Shown: positions 48,401 through 56,888, numbered from the stretch's first letter. The stretch is DNA of 64,000 nucleotides from DATBHM01 sp963772375 (GCA_963772375.1 CAVYXG010000001.1:1860001-1924000); one strand, 5' to 3'. Notes: a model not told the origin generated them from the sequence alone. A program made the numbers and translations.

Positions 48401-49072
48401 GACTCGCCGCGCCTCCTGTACGGCAACCTCCTGTTCCGGGCGCTCACGCTGCTGGAGATCGGAGCCTACGAGCAGTCGGCCGCGGACGTCGCGGTGTCAC
48501 TCGACATCCACGAGCGGTTCGGCGGGGGGTTCTTCTACTCGATGCTGCTGGGAGCCGACGCCTCACGCATGCTGCACGAAGGCGACATCGAGGAGGCCCG
48601 CGCCCGGTTCGCGGAGGCGGGCGCCAACGTCGACGTCTTCCTGCACCGCCTGGAAAGCGGGTGGTCGGGGATCGTCGCGTGGGAGCAGTTCGGCGATCCC
48701 GACGAGCTCGAGCGGTATGCGACCGACATCGCCGCGGTCCCTGATGAGGAGTCCGTCCTGTACGCCTCCTGGGGCCGGTACGGGCTCGCGCTTGCTGCAT
48801 CGCTCCGCGGCGAGCACGAGGACGCCCTGCGCATGCTCGAGCGGCCGATCGCGTACGCGCGCTCGGCGGGGGCGGCGACGCTCGCGTGGCGTCTCCACCG
48901 CGTGGCGGCGCTGGCGCAGTCGGGCCTCGGCGATGACGAGGCGGCGGCCGGCGCGCGGCGCCGGGCGGTCGAGGCGGTCCGGCCGATCGTCGCCTCGCTC
49001 CCCGCGGGGCCGCTCCGGGACGCGTTCTCCTCGCGGAAGGACGTGGCCCAGGTTCTGTCCTGGAGCGGCTGA
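45467..49072 (+). CDS. Zinc-ribbon adenylate/guanylate cyclase with AAA ATPase and TPR domains
   Basis: 1201 codons. Two zinc ribbons (residues 19-61, CPSCDASNPPANRFCGSCG and a second copy) lead into a class III cyclase domain (VTVLFADLTGSTELA, YIGDAIVAVFGVP, LVTGTPVNLAARLE), then an AAA/NACHT-like ATPase (VIGPAGIGKSRLAHEF Walker A; VVAVVEDVHWADPSLLDL Walker B) and a long TPR-like C-terminus. Between residues ~336 and ~420 the encoded protein becomes Arg/Pro-rich nonsense: three successive +1 frame changes (near 46465, 46605 and 46690) break and then restore the frame. The natural sequence is readable in the other frames (CLPYGDGLTYWPLAEILR; VATVDVLLSSIGVPVAT). SD GGGAGG. Likely a cNMP-producing signalling protein if intact. 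Confidence 0.85.
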   Translation: MAETHGTTGAPGTGDQVACPSCDASNPPANRFCGSCGSPLERTCPSCGASNPTGNRFCGSCGAGLLEGAAAAPDRSHGSLETAPELAERKVVTVLFADLTGSTELATSMDAEDLRPVLTAYFTAMADEIERHGGTVQKYIGDAIVAVFGVPVAHEDDPERAVRAAIAMHERMPGLNAELQATRGVELRMRIGVNTGEVVTATGIDREGLVTGTPVNLAARLEAFARPGAIVVGERTHRDTRHAIAYRSLGDVTVKGFDRPMPAFEVTGEVRGTRAQGAAPMVGRDAEIDLLTLVLDRTEREGKAGLATVIGPAGIGKSRLAHEFQLLARGTPDPGERRPGTLPALRRRPDLLAARGDPANRRRDHGQRPRRRDPDQGGRPGSSIGCARTIRWPPSTCCCRRSAFPWRPDPIAGASPEVARELIGRCWRIYFESLAAERPVVAVVEDVHWADPSLLDLVEQLALAVAAPVLFLAMTRPDLWERRPAWGATVRSAVRIELSPLRTEESEQLLRHLLGDATAPPEALQPVLERSEGNPFFAQELLRMLVEDGYLVRNEYDWRLDRALPSTLPDTVQGVIASRIDLLSPNEKRAIQDAAVVGRIFWVGSLQALGTPDAARAVDGLVEKGLAWEREGSTIEGDRELIFNHVLTRDVAYQGIPRSRRQAAHMDALGWVERVTAGREEEYAEILAHHAEAAGDPAKTARYAMLAGHRSARVFAAPEAIRWYGRALEAAVRMGDSPQRAAIEAEVRLRRGEASEQLGSFAEAEPDYRSAADRAERAGDRMLVARALAALAHLHWLQDRYDDGQRVLERALEAAREVGASNLIAKSLYTAGTIRFGRGEFREAVELHREALRVAQAAGDLEGEAWARHGLCETIYFLGPFGEALAEGKRADELLRQIGQEPMRYHNLYMVAFIHTLKGDLVEGERLGLESLEGNLELGNRRDEAFARNAVGQARMHLGHLGDAVAALDTGIALSRQLDSPRLLYGNLLFRALTLLEIGAYEQSAADVAVSLDIHERFGGGFFYSMLLGADASRMLHEGDIEEARARFAEAGANVDVFLHRLESGWSGIVAWEQFGDPDELERYATDIAAVPDEESVLYASWGRYGLALAASLRGEHEDALRMLERPIAYARSAGAATLAWRLHRVAALAQSGLGDDEAAAGARRRAVEAVRPIVASLPAGPLRDAFSSRKDVAQVLSWSG

Positions 49073-49313
49073 CACCTGCCGTCGGACGTTCGCCCTCAGC
49101 CGAGACGTCGATGACGGAACGTCCCGGACCAGGCCGGGAGGCCCGGAGCATCCGCCGAACGGGCGGTCGAAAGACCACCCCCGCAGCCGGGAGGAACCCC
49201 CCGTCCGACCGGCGTTGCTCTGCTCCCGATTGGAGAAGTGTTGCTGGCAACGGGCGCACAGGACAGGTGCACCGGAATCTGGTGACGGCACGAGCCCGCC
49301 CGTGGGAGTTCGA

Positions 49314-50516
49314 ATGTCACCCTCGTCCAACCACCCGCAGTGGACGACGGCTCCGGAGGTCACGGACCTCACGGGCATGGAGGGCGGCCCGCCCGACGTC
49401 CGCCCGCCCCGCGAACGCACCGCGACCGATCAGGCGGTCCTCGGCCGGCAGGGCGACCGGTTCCGGCTCCTCGCCGAGAACGCGTCCGACATCATCTACC
49501 TGTACCGCCTGCACCCGATCCCGCGGTACGAATACATCAGTCCCTCGGTCACCCGGCTCACCGGCCACACGCCGCAGGAGCACTACGACGACCCCGAGAT
49601 CACGCTGAAGATGGCGCACCCCCACGACCGGCCGCTGCTGGCCGCCCTGTTCCGCGCGCCGGGGGCGTTCGACGACCCGGTCCTGGTTCGGCTGATTCGC
49701 CGAGACGGCTCGGTGCTGTGGACGGAGCACCGCATCGCCGCCATCTACGACGCCACCGCCAGCGTGGTGGCGATCGAGGGCATCGCGCGCGACGTCACCG
49801 AACGCCGCGAGGCCGAGGACGAGCTGTGGCGGACGGTCGAGACCCTCCGGAAGACCGACGAGCAGCGCCGCAAGCTCCTGTCGCTGCTCGCCTCCGCGGA
49901 GCAGAAGGAGCGCAAGCAGCTGGCCGAGGACCTCCACGACGACTCGATCCAGGTGCTGACCGCGGCCGTGCTGCGGCTGCAGGTGGTGCGCCGGCACCTC
50001 GCCGGCGACGCTGAGCGGCAGGCCGAGCTCGACGAGCTCGAGGCGACGCTTCGGCACGCGCTCGAACGCCTGCGCCACGTGAGCTTCGAGCTCCGCCCGC
50101 CCGCGCTGGACCTCGAGGGCCTGGTGCCCGCGATCCGCGTGTACCTCGAGAAGCTCCGGGAGGAGCATGGGGTTCGGTTCGACCTCGTGGACCGGATCGA
50201 CGTCGACCCGCCGCTCGAGACGCGGATCACCGCCTACCGGATCGCGCAGGAAGCCCTGGCCAACGTCCGCAAGCATGCCGACGCGCATCGAGTTCACGTC
50301 CTCGCGGAGCACTACGACGGCGGGGTCCGCGTCCGGATCCAGGACGACGGGTGCGGCTTCGACCGGTCGGCGGGAACGACGGTCCCCGGGCACCTCGGGC
50401 TCGTCGCGATGCGCGAGCGTGCGGAGCTCGCCGGGGGCTGGTGGAAGCTCCGGAGCGCGCCCGGCGCCGGCACGACGGTGGAGTTCTGGCTCCCCAGGGA
50501 GGTCGCCGGACGCTGA
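49314..50516 (+). CDS. PAS sensor histidine kinase, NarL/DegS type
   Basis: 400 residues, soluble (no membrane segments). PAS domain at ~50-165 (FRLLAENASDIIYLYRLHPIPRYEYISPSVTRLTGHTPQEHY, then a PAC segment IEGIARDVTERREAEDEL), coiled helix, HisKA_3 box (AEQKERKQLAEDLHDDSIQVLTAAVL, phospho-His in EDLHDD), and HATPase_c (AQEALANVRKHADAH, QDDGCGFD, GHLGLVAMRERAELAGG). All catalytic blocks are intact. No response regulator is adjacent. ATG at 49314 with SD GGGAG; the longer open frame upstream runs into the previous gene. Region 49073-49313 shows nothing else. Confidence 0.92.
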   Translation: MSPSSNHPQWTTAPEVTDLTGMEGGPPDVRPPRERTATDQAVLGRQGDRFRLLAENASDIIYLYRLHPIPRYEYISPSVTRLTGHTPQEHYDDPEITLKMAHPHDRPLLAALFRAPGAFDDPVLVRLIRRDGSVLWTEHRIAAIYDATASVVAIEGIARDVTERREAEDELWRTVETLRKTDEQRRKLLSLLASAEQKERKQLAEDLHDDSIQVLTAAVLRLQVVRRHLAGDAERQAELDELEATLRHALERLRHVSFELRPPALDLEGLVPAIRVYLEKLREEHGVRFDLVDRIDVDPPLETRITAYRIAQEALANVRKHADAHRVHVLAEHYDGGVRVRIQDDGCGFDRSAGTTVPGHLGLVAMRERAELAGGWWKLRSAPGAGTTVEFWLPREVAGR

Positions 50517-50621
50517 TCGCCTGATCGCGTGGCGACCCCGAGTTCGCCACGTGCCCGCAATCCGCCGGGTGGGCGGCACCCCCTCGTCGCCCGCCCGGCG
50601 GACCCACCCCGAAGCACACGG

Positions 50622-50653
50622 ACGCCGCCGGCGGAGCTCGCCACCGGCGGCGT
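50622..50653. terminator. Bidirectional terminator hairpin
   Basis: ACGCCGCCGG (50622-50631) pairs with CCGGCGGCGT (50644-50653), 12-nt loop, between convergent genes. No T-run. Confidence 0.55.
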
Positions 50654-50675
50654 TCGGGCGCCTGGGATCGATGGG

Positions 50676-51065
50676 TCAGCTGGTGAAGTACTGCTTGTTC
50701 GAGTAGAGCGTGTAGATGATGAACGCGTCGAGCAGGATGCTCACGATGGAGGTCGCCGCGCCCTTGGCGATGTAGATCAGCGAGATCACCGCGCCGATGG
50801 CGGCCATGACGATGCCGATCACGCGGCCGATCTCCTTGAGCCCCAGCACCTGGACGCCGGCGTAGATCTCCAGGGCCCCGACCGGCAGGTAGATGATGCC
50901 GAGCACGGTGAAGATCCCGGAGAGCCCCGAGAGGCCGAACGACAGCAGGCCCGCCAGCACCGCGAAGGCTCCGGCGATGATCAGCAGGACGCCGACGGTG
51001 GTCACCGTTCCCGGCCGCTTGCCGCGGACCGGGCCCGCGGCTGGGGGCGGGGGGTACTGGGCCAT
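50676..51065 (-). CDS. Small membrane protein, 129 residues
   Basis: Pro-rich soluble start (MAQYPPPPAAGPVRGKRPG) followed by three or four helices: VTTVGVLLIIAGAFAVLAGLLSF, LSGIFTVLGIIYLPVGALEIYAGVQVL, GRVIGIVMAAIGAVISLIYIAKG and VSILLDAFIIYTLYSN. The YLPVGALEIYAG block resembles actinobacterial DUF4064/DUF-type tetraspan proteins. No function known. SD GGAGG region before the ATG. Confidence 0.8.
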   Translation of the reverse strand: MAQYPPPPAAGPVRGKRPGTVTTVGVLLIIAGAFAVLAGLLSFGLSGLSGIFTVLGIIYLPVGALEIYAGVQVLGLKEIGRVIGIVMAAIGAVISLIYIAKGAATSIVSILLDAFIIYTLYSNKQYFTS

Positions 51066-51194
51066 GCTTCCTCCTTCCGCCCCGTGCCGTGGATGCCGAC
51101 GGGGGCTCTGACGGGGTGATCCGGGGCATCATGCGGACCGGCGAACGCCGAGTCAACCGAATCGTGACGAGATGTCCCGGCCCGTCTCCCCGGG

Positions 51195-51860
51195 TCAGCC
51201 CAGCAGGGCGAGCACGAGGAGCGCCTGCGCGAGGTGGTAGGTGACGATCACCGCGAGGTCGCCGTGGCGCACGGGGCGGACGAACCGCCGCCATCCGATC
51301 AGCGAATCGCTCGCGAAGAACAGCCCGGCGCCGGCGATCGCCAGGGTCGTGTGCCCGGCGTCCCAGCCCGGCCGCCCCACGGTGGCGACCGCGCTCACGA
51401 CCATCGCCCCGATCGCCACGAGGTACAGGGCCACCGGGACCACCAGCCGCCCCCGGCCAGACGACCGCATCCCCCGCGCCATCCGCAGGAACAGCGGAAG
51501 TCCCACGGCCAGCACGATCACGATCCCCACGACGGTGGGGGCGAGCGGAGGCGCCGTCGGGTTGAAGGCAGCAACGTAGGCCACGTGGGCAAGCAGAAAC
51601 GACCCGAGCCCCGCGACGAACAGGTCTCCGGGCAACATCAGGAACACGTCCCCGGCGAGGGAGAGCGCCAGCGCGACCAGCGTGAACGCGCAGGTGAGCG
51701 CGGGATCGCCGGGCCGCAGCGCGACCGCCGCGGCGATCAGCACGACCATCACCAGCGGCTTCAGGACGTACTGCGCGCGCTTGGCCCGCCGTGCGACGGC
51801 GACCCAGTCGCCGACCGCGACCACCATCGCGGCCCCCACCAGCCAGTCTCCCGTCTGCAT
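51195..51860 (-). CDS. Lysoplasmalogenase (YhhN/TMEM86 family)
   Basis: 221 residues with eight helices. YhhN landmarks: VLKPLVMVVLIAAA (KP motif in helix 2), LVALALSLAGDVFLMLPGDLFVAGLGSFLLAHVAYVAAF (GD motif and HxxY block) and GAGLFFASDSLIGWRRFV (SDxxI motif near the C-terminus). The family cleaves the vinyl-ether bond of lysoplasmalogens, and bacterial relatives may have other lipid substrates. The ATG at 51860 follows a 24-bp palindrome (separate entry). Confidence 0.9.
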   Translation of the reverse strand: MQTGDWLVGAAMVVAVGDWVAVARRAKRAQYVLKPLVMVVLIAAAVALRPGDPALTCAFTLVALALSLAGDVFLMLPGDLFVAGLGSFLLAHVAYVAAFNPTAPPLAPTVVGIVIVLAVGLPLFLRMARGMRSSGRGRLVVPVALYLVAIGAMVVSAVATVGRPGWDAGHTTLAIAGAGLFFASDSLIGWRRFVRPVRHGDLAVIVTYHLAQALLVLALLG

Positions 51861-51887
51861 CGCGGGCGGAATCTACGCCGGGGCGGA

Positions 51888-51911
51888 GTGATCCGGCGGT
51901 CGCCGGATCAC
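51888..51911. repeat. 24-bp palindrome upstream of the lysoplasmalogenase gene
   Basis: GTGATCCGGCG (51888-51898) and CGCCGGATCAC (51901-51911) are perfect inverted repeats with a GT spacer. Operator or 5' hairpin. Confidence 0.7.
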
Positions 51912-51929
51912 GAACAAGGTGTCAGCCAC

Positions 51930-51961
51930 GGCGGGCCGGGGGACGCGTCCCCCGGCCCGCC
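51930..51961 (-). terminator. 32-bp perfect palindrome, probable terminator
   Basis: A perfect palindrome starts GGCGGGCCGGGGGAC and its centre is ACGCGT. It ends 6 nt after the lipoprotein gene stop at 51967. Its strength suggests a terminator despite lacking a T-run, and it may act in both directions. Confidence 0.7.
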
Positions 51962-51966
51962 TCCAT

Positions 51967-52995
51967 TCACCCCACGTCGAATCGCACCACGCTGTGGGCG
52001 TCCCAGTCGGTCACCCACACCGACCCGCCGGCGACGACCATGCTGGTCGGGAGGCCGATCTCCGCCGCGCCGGTCACGGTTCCCGTGGCGGTGTCGATGC
52101 GCAGCACCCGGCCCGCTCCCGCCAAATCGCGCACCGACAGCCACAGGTCGGTGCCGGCGACGGCCCCGGCCAGGATCTCGGAGACGCCCTCCAGCCGGAA
52201 CACCGCGCGCCGCTCTCCGGTCCGCGAGTCGAGCCCCCAGATCGAATCCGCACGAGCGCCCCACAGCATGCCGCCGTGCTCCGCGACGGGAATGCCACCG
52301 CCGGCGTCGACGAACGTGGTGCGCGCTCCGGTCGCGGCGTCGAACCGCTCCACATCGGAGTGCTCGCTGGCCACCCACACGGCGGCGCCCGACGACACGA
52401 CGCCGACGTGGAAGTCGGAGTCCGCGGACGTCCGGGCGGCGCGTTCGACCTGCAGGTTACGGCCGACGCGCAGGAGGTCGCCGTCGACGCCGACCGTCCA
52501 CACGGCATCGCCCGCCCGGACGAGCTCGCAGCACAGCGGGGCCGTCGGCGCGGTGTGTTCCAGGGTTGCATTCCCCGGGTCGAGGACGCCGATGCGCCGT
52601 TCGGGCTTCGGCACGGCGTAGTGCGTGACGAACAGCCGCCCGTCCATCGCCGCGATGCTGCCGGGGTGGCGGCCGACCTCCAGGGTCCGGATCTCCCGGT
52701 TCGAACCCATGTCCACCTCCGACAGCGCCGTTCCCTCGAAGTGCGAGACCCACAGCGCATCGCCCGCCACGGCGAGCCCGGCTGCGGACCGGCCGGTGAG
52801 GCGGACGACGGCGGCCGGCCGCAGCCCAACGGGTGACGGCGACGACGAGGCGCTCGGAGGTGCGGTGGTCGGCGCCGGCGTGGGAACCGCCGTCGGAGGC
52901 GGCGGAGGGCTCGGACCTTTCCGGTCACCCGCCGAACACCCGACGAGCATGGATCCGGTCACGACGACGAACACGATCCCGGCGAACCTGCGCAT
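51967..52995 (-). CDS. Beta-propeller lipoprotein (virginiamycin B lyase/YVTN-like)
   Basis: 342 residues. Lipoprotein signal with lipobox LVGC at about residues 16-19, a Pro/Thr/Ser-rich linker, then a repeat propeller: AGLAVAGDALWVSHFEG, GSIAAMDGRLFVTHY, VRAGDAVWTVGVDGDLLRV, SSGAAVWVASEHSDVERFDAATGA, EHGGMLWGARADSIWGLDSRTG and VVAGGSVWVTDWDAHSVVRFDVG, about six GxLWV blades. Extracytoplasmic, membrane-tethered; binding or enzymatic function unknown. ATG at 52995 with SD GGGAGG. Confidence 0.85.
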   Translation of the reverse strand: MRRFAGIVFVVVTGSMLVGCSAGDRKGPSPPPPPTAVPTPAPTTAPPSASSSPSPVGLRPAAVVRLTGRSAAGLAVAGDALWVSHFEGTALSEVDMGSNREIRTLEVGRHPGSIAAMDGRLFVTHYAVPKPERRIGVLDPGNATLEHTAPTAPLCCELVRAGDAVWTVGVDGDLLRVGRNLQVERAARTSADSDFHVGVVSSGAAVWVASEHSDVERFDAATGARTTFVDAGGGIPVAEHGGMLWGARADSIWGLDSRTGERRAVFRLEGVSEILAGAVAGTDLWLSVRDLAGAGRVLRIDTATGTVTGAAEIGLPTSMVVAGGSVWVTDWDAHSVVRFDVG

Positions 52996-53191
52996 CCCCA
53001 CCCTCCCGTTGGAGCGGTTGTACGCAGGGAGCGCGCGCGGCGGATGGAGGTCGTGGCGCATCGAAGCACGTCACACTCGCCCGGAACGCGGTACAACTGA
53101 CGCGGTCCCGCGGTCGTGCCGGCGTAGAGGCTGCGCGAACGCGGGACCGCTTTGGAAGCCACGGGGCGACGAGCGAGGAGGTTCGCACACC

Positions 53192-53980
53192 ATGTGCTAC
53201 GACGACGCCGCACGTCCGCCGCTTCCGCCGATCTCGGGCGGCGCCGGCATCGGGTCCACCCGTGACCTGGTCCTCGAGGCCGCCGACGGAACCCAGTTCG
53301 CGGCGTATTCGGCCACGGCCGCCTCCCCGGGCGGACCGGGGATCGTGGTGATGCCCGATGTCCGCGGCCTCTACCGGTTCTACAAGGAGCTCGCCGAGCG
53401 GTTCGCCGAGGCCGGCGTGCACGCCACCGCGATCGACTACTTCGGACGGACGGCGGGCGTCGCCGAACGCGACGTGGACTTCGAGTACCAGCCCCACGTC
53501 GCCGAGACACTTCCCGAGACGATCGCCACCGACGTCAAGGCCGCCGCCGAGCACCTCCGGTCGGAGGAGGGCGGCGGGGCCGACGCGGTGTTCACCGTCG
53601 GGTTCTGCTTCGGAGGTCGGAACTCGTTCAACCAGGCCGCCGCGGGCCACGGACTGGCCGGGGTGATCGGGTTCTACGGGTTCGTGGCCCGGCGCGAGGG
53701 CGAGGACAAGACGGCGCCGGTCGACCTCGCGAAGGACTACCGGGCACCGGTGCTCGGCCTGTTCGGCGGGGCCGACAAGAACATCACCGCCGGCCACGTG
53801 GAGCAGTTCAAGTCCGCCCTCCTCGTGGCCGGCGTGCAGAGCGACATCGTGACCTACGAGGGCGCGCCGCACTCGTTCTTCGACCGGACCGCCGAACAGA
53901 ACGCCGCCGCCTCGGCCGACGCGTGGCGGCGCATGCTCGAGTTCATCCAGGCGAACCGCATCGCCGGCGGATCGGGCTAG
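53192..53980 (+). CDS. Dienelactone hydrolase family protein
   Basis: 262 residues, alpha/beta-hydrolase of the DLH family: GIVVMPDVRGLYRFYKELAERFAEAGVHATAIDYFGRTAG, nucleophile elbow VGFCFGGRNS (Cys nucleophile as in true DLH), and catalytic Asp (FGGADKNI) and His (GAPHSFFD). Hydrolyses lactones such as dienelactone in chloroaromatic catabolism, but many homologues act on other esters. SD GCGAGGAGG before the ATG. Confidence 0.9.
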   Translation: MCYDDAARPPLPPISGGAGIGSTRDLVLEAADGTQFAAYSATAASPGGPGIVVMPDVRGLYRFYKELAERFAEAGVHATAIDYFGRTAGVAERDVDFEYQPHVAETLPETIATDVKAAAEHLRSEEGGGADAVFTVGFCFGGRNSFNQAAAGHGLAGVIGFYGFVARREGEDKTAPVDLAKDYRAPVLGLFGGADKNITAGHVEQFKSALLVAGVQSDIVTYEGAPHSFFDRTAEQNAAASADAWRRMLEFIQANRIAGGSG

Positions 53981-54037
53981 ACATGTAGCGAACAAACGGC
54001 CTCGCGGGACTGTTCTCCCGAGCGAGGAGGTAACTCG

Positions 54038-54694
54038 ATGCGATTCCTGTTCGGTTCCCACAAGACACAGATGGTGACGGCCGAGGACGCGCTCCCCGGC
54101 CGCTCGACGCCGATGCCCGTACCGGAGCGTCATTTCGTGAACGGCCACACCCTCACGCCGCCGTTCCCCGAGGGGATGAAGATGGCCGTGTTCGGCATGG
54201 GGTGCTTCTGGGGCGCGGAGCGGATCTTCTGGAAGCTGCCGGGCGTGTACACGACGGCGGTGGGCTACGCGGGGGGGTTCACGCCGAACCCGACGTATGA
54301 GGAGGTCTGCAGCGGGCGGACCGGCCACGCCGAGGTGGTGCTGGTGGTGTTCGACCCCGCGGTGATCTCGTACGAGGAGGTCCTGAAGGCGTTCTGGGAG
54401 GGCCACGACCCGACCCAGGGCATGCGCCAGGGCAACGACGTCGGAACGCAGTACCGGAGCGCCGTCTACACCTACGGTGAGCTGCAGGCCAAGAGCGCGG
54501 AGACGACGCGTGACGCGTTCCAGGACGTCCTGACGAAGGCCGGCCACGGGCAGATCACGACGGAGATCCGCGAGGCGCCGGAGTTCTTCTACGCCGAGGA
54601 CTACCACCAGCAGTACCTGGCCAAGAACCCCAACGGCTATTGCGGGCTCGGTGGCACCGGATTGTCCTGCCCCGTCGGCATCGCCGAGGCGTAA
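54038..54694 (+). CDS. msrA: Peptide methionine sulfoxide reductase MsrA
   Basis: 218 residues. Active-site FGMGCFWGAERIFW (resolving/catalytic Cys in GCFWG), VGYAGGFTPNPTYEEVCSGRTGHAEVV, FWEGHDPTQGMRQGNDVGTQYRS and the C-terminal second Cys (NGYCGLGGTGLSC). Repairs oxidised methionine in the cytoplasm using thioredoxin. SD GGAGGTAA before the ATG. Confidence 0.97.
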   Translation: MRFLFGSHKTQMVTAEDALPGRSTPMPVPERHFVNGHTLTPPFPEGMKMAVFGMGCFWGAERIFWKLPGVYTTAVGYAGGFTPNPTYEEVCSGRTGHAEVVLVVFDPAVISYEEVLKAFWEGHDPTQGMRQGNDVGTQYRSAVYTYGELQAKSAETTRDAFQDVLTKAGHGQITTEIREAPEFFYAEDYHQQYLAKNPNGYCGLGGTGLSCPVGIAEA

Positions 54695-54713
54695 CCCGGT
54701 TCAGCAGGAACGA

Positions 54714-55301
54714 GTGGACGTCTTTGTGTACAGCCGGGACGCGGCCGGAACGGCAGTGCTTCGCGGTGACGATGAGCTGCTCGAGGAGCATTGGTCGTAC
54801 ATGGACGCGTTCGCGGAGTCGATGATCGCCCGCGGCCCGACGTTCGCCACCGACCGCGAGACCGTGACCGGCAGCCTCCATGTCCTCGGACTGCCGAGCG
54901 CCGATGCCGCGCGCGAGTTCGTCGCACGCGAGCCGAACAACCGCGCGGGTCTCTACGCGGAGCACTCGGTCTGGCGCTTCGAGAATCTGCTCGGACGCAC
55001 GATGTGGGAGTTCGTGGGCCCAGCCGACGAGCCCAGATTCCTGGTCATCGCGCGCTCGCATCGCGGTCAAGACGGCAGCGACCGGCCGGTCCAGGCGGAG
55101 AGCCTCTCGCCAGGATTGCGTGAGCGGCTGATCCTCTACGGCGCGCTCACCACGCTCGGCGAGGGCAAGTCGATCGGGGTCGCCCTGGCCGTTCAGGCCG
55201 GGGACAGGGAAGCCGTCGAGGCACTCCTCCTCAAGGAGCAGACACTCGACGTCTTCCCTGATGTCGAGATTCACGACTGGGAGTTCGGCGGCCGACGCTG
55301 A
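54714..55301 (+). CDS. YCII-related domain protein (two copies)
   Basis: 195 residues. The first half (VDVFVYSRD, LLEEHWSYMDAFAESMIARGPTF, GSLHVLGLPSADAAREFVAREPNNRAGLY) matches one YCII module with its HxxY/H and D pattern; the second half (FLVIARSHRG, LILYGALTT, AVQAGDREAVEALLLKEQTL) looks like a decayed second copy. YCII enzymes catalyse small-molecule dehydrohalogenation or lactone chemistry, or act in signalling; here unassigned. GTG start at 54714, 20 nt after msrA. Confidence 0.75.
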   Translation: MDVFVYSRDAAGTAVLRGDDELLEEHWSYMDAFAESMIARGPTFATDRETVTGSLHVLGLPSADAAREFVAREPNNRAGLYAEHSVWRFENLLGRTMWEFVGPADEPRFLVIARSHRGQDGSDRPVQAESLSPGLRERLILYGALTTLGEGKSIGVALAVQAGDREAVEALLLKEQTLDVFPDVEIHDWEFGGRR

Positions 55302-55352
55302 CCCAGCCCGGCAGCTCCGTTCACCCCGGAACCGCGAGTGGTCCCGGCGAGC

Positions 55353-56558
55353 TCAGGCTGCTCGATGCGCCGAGTGGAGGCGCAGGGCGCCGGAGACGCC
55401 CTTCAGCTCGACGGCCCCGATCTCCGTGAACGTCACGGGACTGGCGTCGGTCGCGTCCATGACCTCTCGGCTCACCAGCACCTCGCCCGGCCTGGCGTAC
55501 TCGGCGATCCTGGCCGCGATGTTCACGGTCCGGCCGAAGTAGTCGCCCTCCTGGAAGATCACCGGCCCCGCGTGGATCCCGACGTGGGCGGGAGGAAGGG
55601 CCATCGTCGCCGCGCTCTCCACCATGTCGAGGGCGGCCAACACGCTCTGGCCCGGGTCCGGGAAGTAGAACATCACGCCGTCCCCGAGCCACTTCACCGG
55701 CCGTCCCTGGTGTTCCTGGGAGCACCGCCGGACCATGGTCGCCAGCGTCAGGGCCAGGTTCGCCGCCGCCTCGTCTCCCCGTTCCTCGGTCAGGCGCGTG
55801 TACCCGGTGAGGTCGAGGAAGCACACCGCCGGCGGATGGTGCAGCCGACTGAGCAGTCCGGCCCGTTCCAGCGCGGCCTCGACGTCCTCGAGGGCACTCT
55901 GGCTCCAGGCGTGCTCCTGCTGGCCGTGGTAGATGGCGAGCAGCACCTGCTCGAAGTACGGGCCGATCCGGGACCCGAAGTCGGCCTGGGCCTCGAGCAT
56001 CTCGGCAGTCGACATGCCCCCTTCGAGCAGCGGCAACTCGACGTCGGTGCGCCACCAGGCGGTCTCCGTCTCGGCGATCCGGCGCAGGCTGTCCGCGCAC
56101 ACCCGGAGCCACCGCTCGATCACGACGGGTCGGACGCCGTTCGAGAGCTGGAGCTCGATCGCCCCCACGACCGCCAGCTCGTCCTCGCGGACCCGGTCCT
56201 CCGGTCCCGGCTCGGCGAAGCCGATGGCCTCGCGAACCACCTTCAGCATGTCCATGGGGATCCCCGTGCGTTCGCTGACCTCGCGGAACGTCGTGCCGGT
56301 GACCTCGGCGAATTGATCGAAGGCGCTCGCATCCAGGTAGGAGAACGAGAGCGTTCCGTGACGGACGGCAGTTGCGAGGCCGTCGAGCGGCACGCCCGCC
56401 ACGTCCAGGCTGTGCACCCACATCGCCCTGCGCACGTCGCCCTGGGAGAAGGCGTCGTCCTCCCCGGGCTGCAGGATCCCGAGATCGACCAACCGGTCGA
56501 CGTAGTCGGGATCGACCCCCGCCCTGCGGGCCACCTCCTGCCGTGAGCGTTCCACCAC
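55353..56558 (-). CDS. Class III adenylate/guanylate cyclase with N-terminal HTH-like region
   Basis: 401 residues. The C-terminal ~190 residues are a cyclase domain: VCFLDLTGYTRLTEERGDEAAANLA (metal Asp pair pattern D-x3-x-T-G), KWLGDGVMFYFPDPG (second metal Asp), VGIHAGPVIFQEGDYFGRTVNIAARI. N-terminal ~90 residues have a MerR-like segment (RRAGVDPDYVDRLVDLGIL) and a helical region, so it may be a DNA- or ligand-linked regulator. Not membrane-bound. Produces cAMP or cGMP if active. Confidence 0.9.
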   Translation of the reverse strand: MVERSRQEVARRAGVDPDYVDRLVDLGILQPGEDDAFSQGDVRRAMWVHSLDVAGVPLDGLATAVRHGTLSFSYLDASAFDQFAEVTGTTFREVSERTGIPMDMLKVVREAIGFAEPGPEDRVREDELAVVGAIELQLSNGVRPVVIERWLRVCADSLRRIAETETAWWRTDVELPLLEGGMSTAEMLEAQADFGSRIGPYFEQVLLAIYHGQQEHAWSQSALEDVEAALERAGLLSRLHHPPAVCFLDLTGYTRLTEERGDEAAANLALTLATMVRRCSQEHQGRPVKWLGDGVMFYFPDPGQSVLAALDMVESAATMALPPAHVGIHAGPVIFQEGDYFGRTVNIAARIAEYARPGEVLVSREVMDATDASPVTFTEIGAVELKGVSGALRLHSAHRAA

Positions 56559-56609
56559 TGGGATTCGATCGTAGCGGCTGAACTGGGACCGCCGCTCACC
56601 CGTTCGGCG

Positions 56610-56888
56610 TCAGGCGTCTTCGTTGCAGACGAAGCCGCCGATGAGCTTGTGCTTGCCGCAGCGGGCGTGGACGGTTCGGCCGCACTTCTTGCAGACCTTG
56701 GTGTCCTCGCCGGCGAGCGGCGTGAGGCAGATCGGGCAGGGCGGCGCCTTCGCGCAGTTGTCGCAAACGAACACCGGGAACTGGCCACTCCCGCAGCCGG
56801 GGTGGACGTTCTTGTGGCACTTGCTGCACCGCCGCGTGTCGAGCGCCGGTAGCGTCTGCATGCAGACAGGGCAGGTTCCGGTTCCCAT
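56610..56888 (-). CDS. Cysteine-rich zinc-binding small protein
   Basis: 92 residues with about fourteen Cys and three His in a repeated C-x2-C-like pattern: CPVCMQTLPALDTRRCSKC, HPGCGSGQFPVFVCDNC, CPICLTPLAGEDTKVCKKC, HARCGKHKLIGGFVC. Looks like two RING/PHD-like zinc modules. Such stand-alone zinc-finger proteins occur in actinobacterial genomes without known function. SD not obvious. The longer frame starting 56829 is not used. Confidence 0.8.
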   Translation of the reverse strand: MGTGTCPVCMQTLPALDTRRCSKCHKNVHPGCGSGQFPVFVCDNCAKAPPCPICLTPLAGEDTKVCKKCGRTVHARCGKHKLIGGFVCNEDA

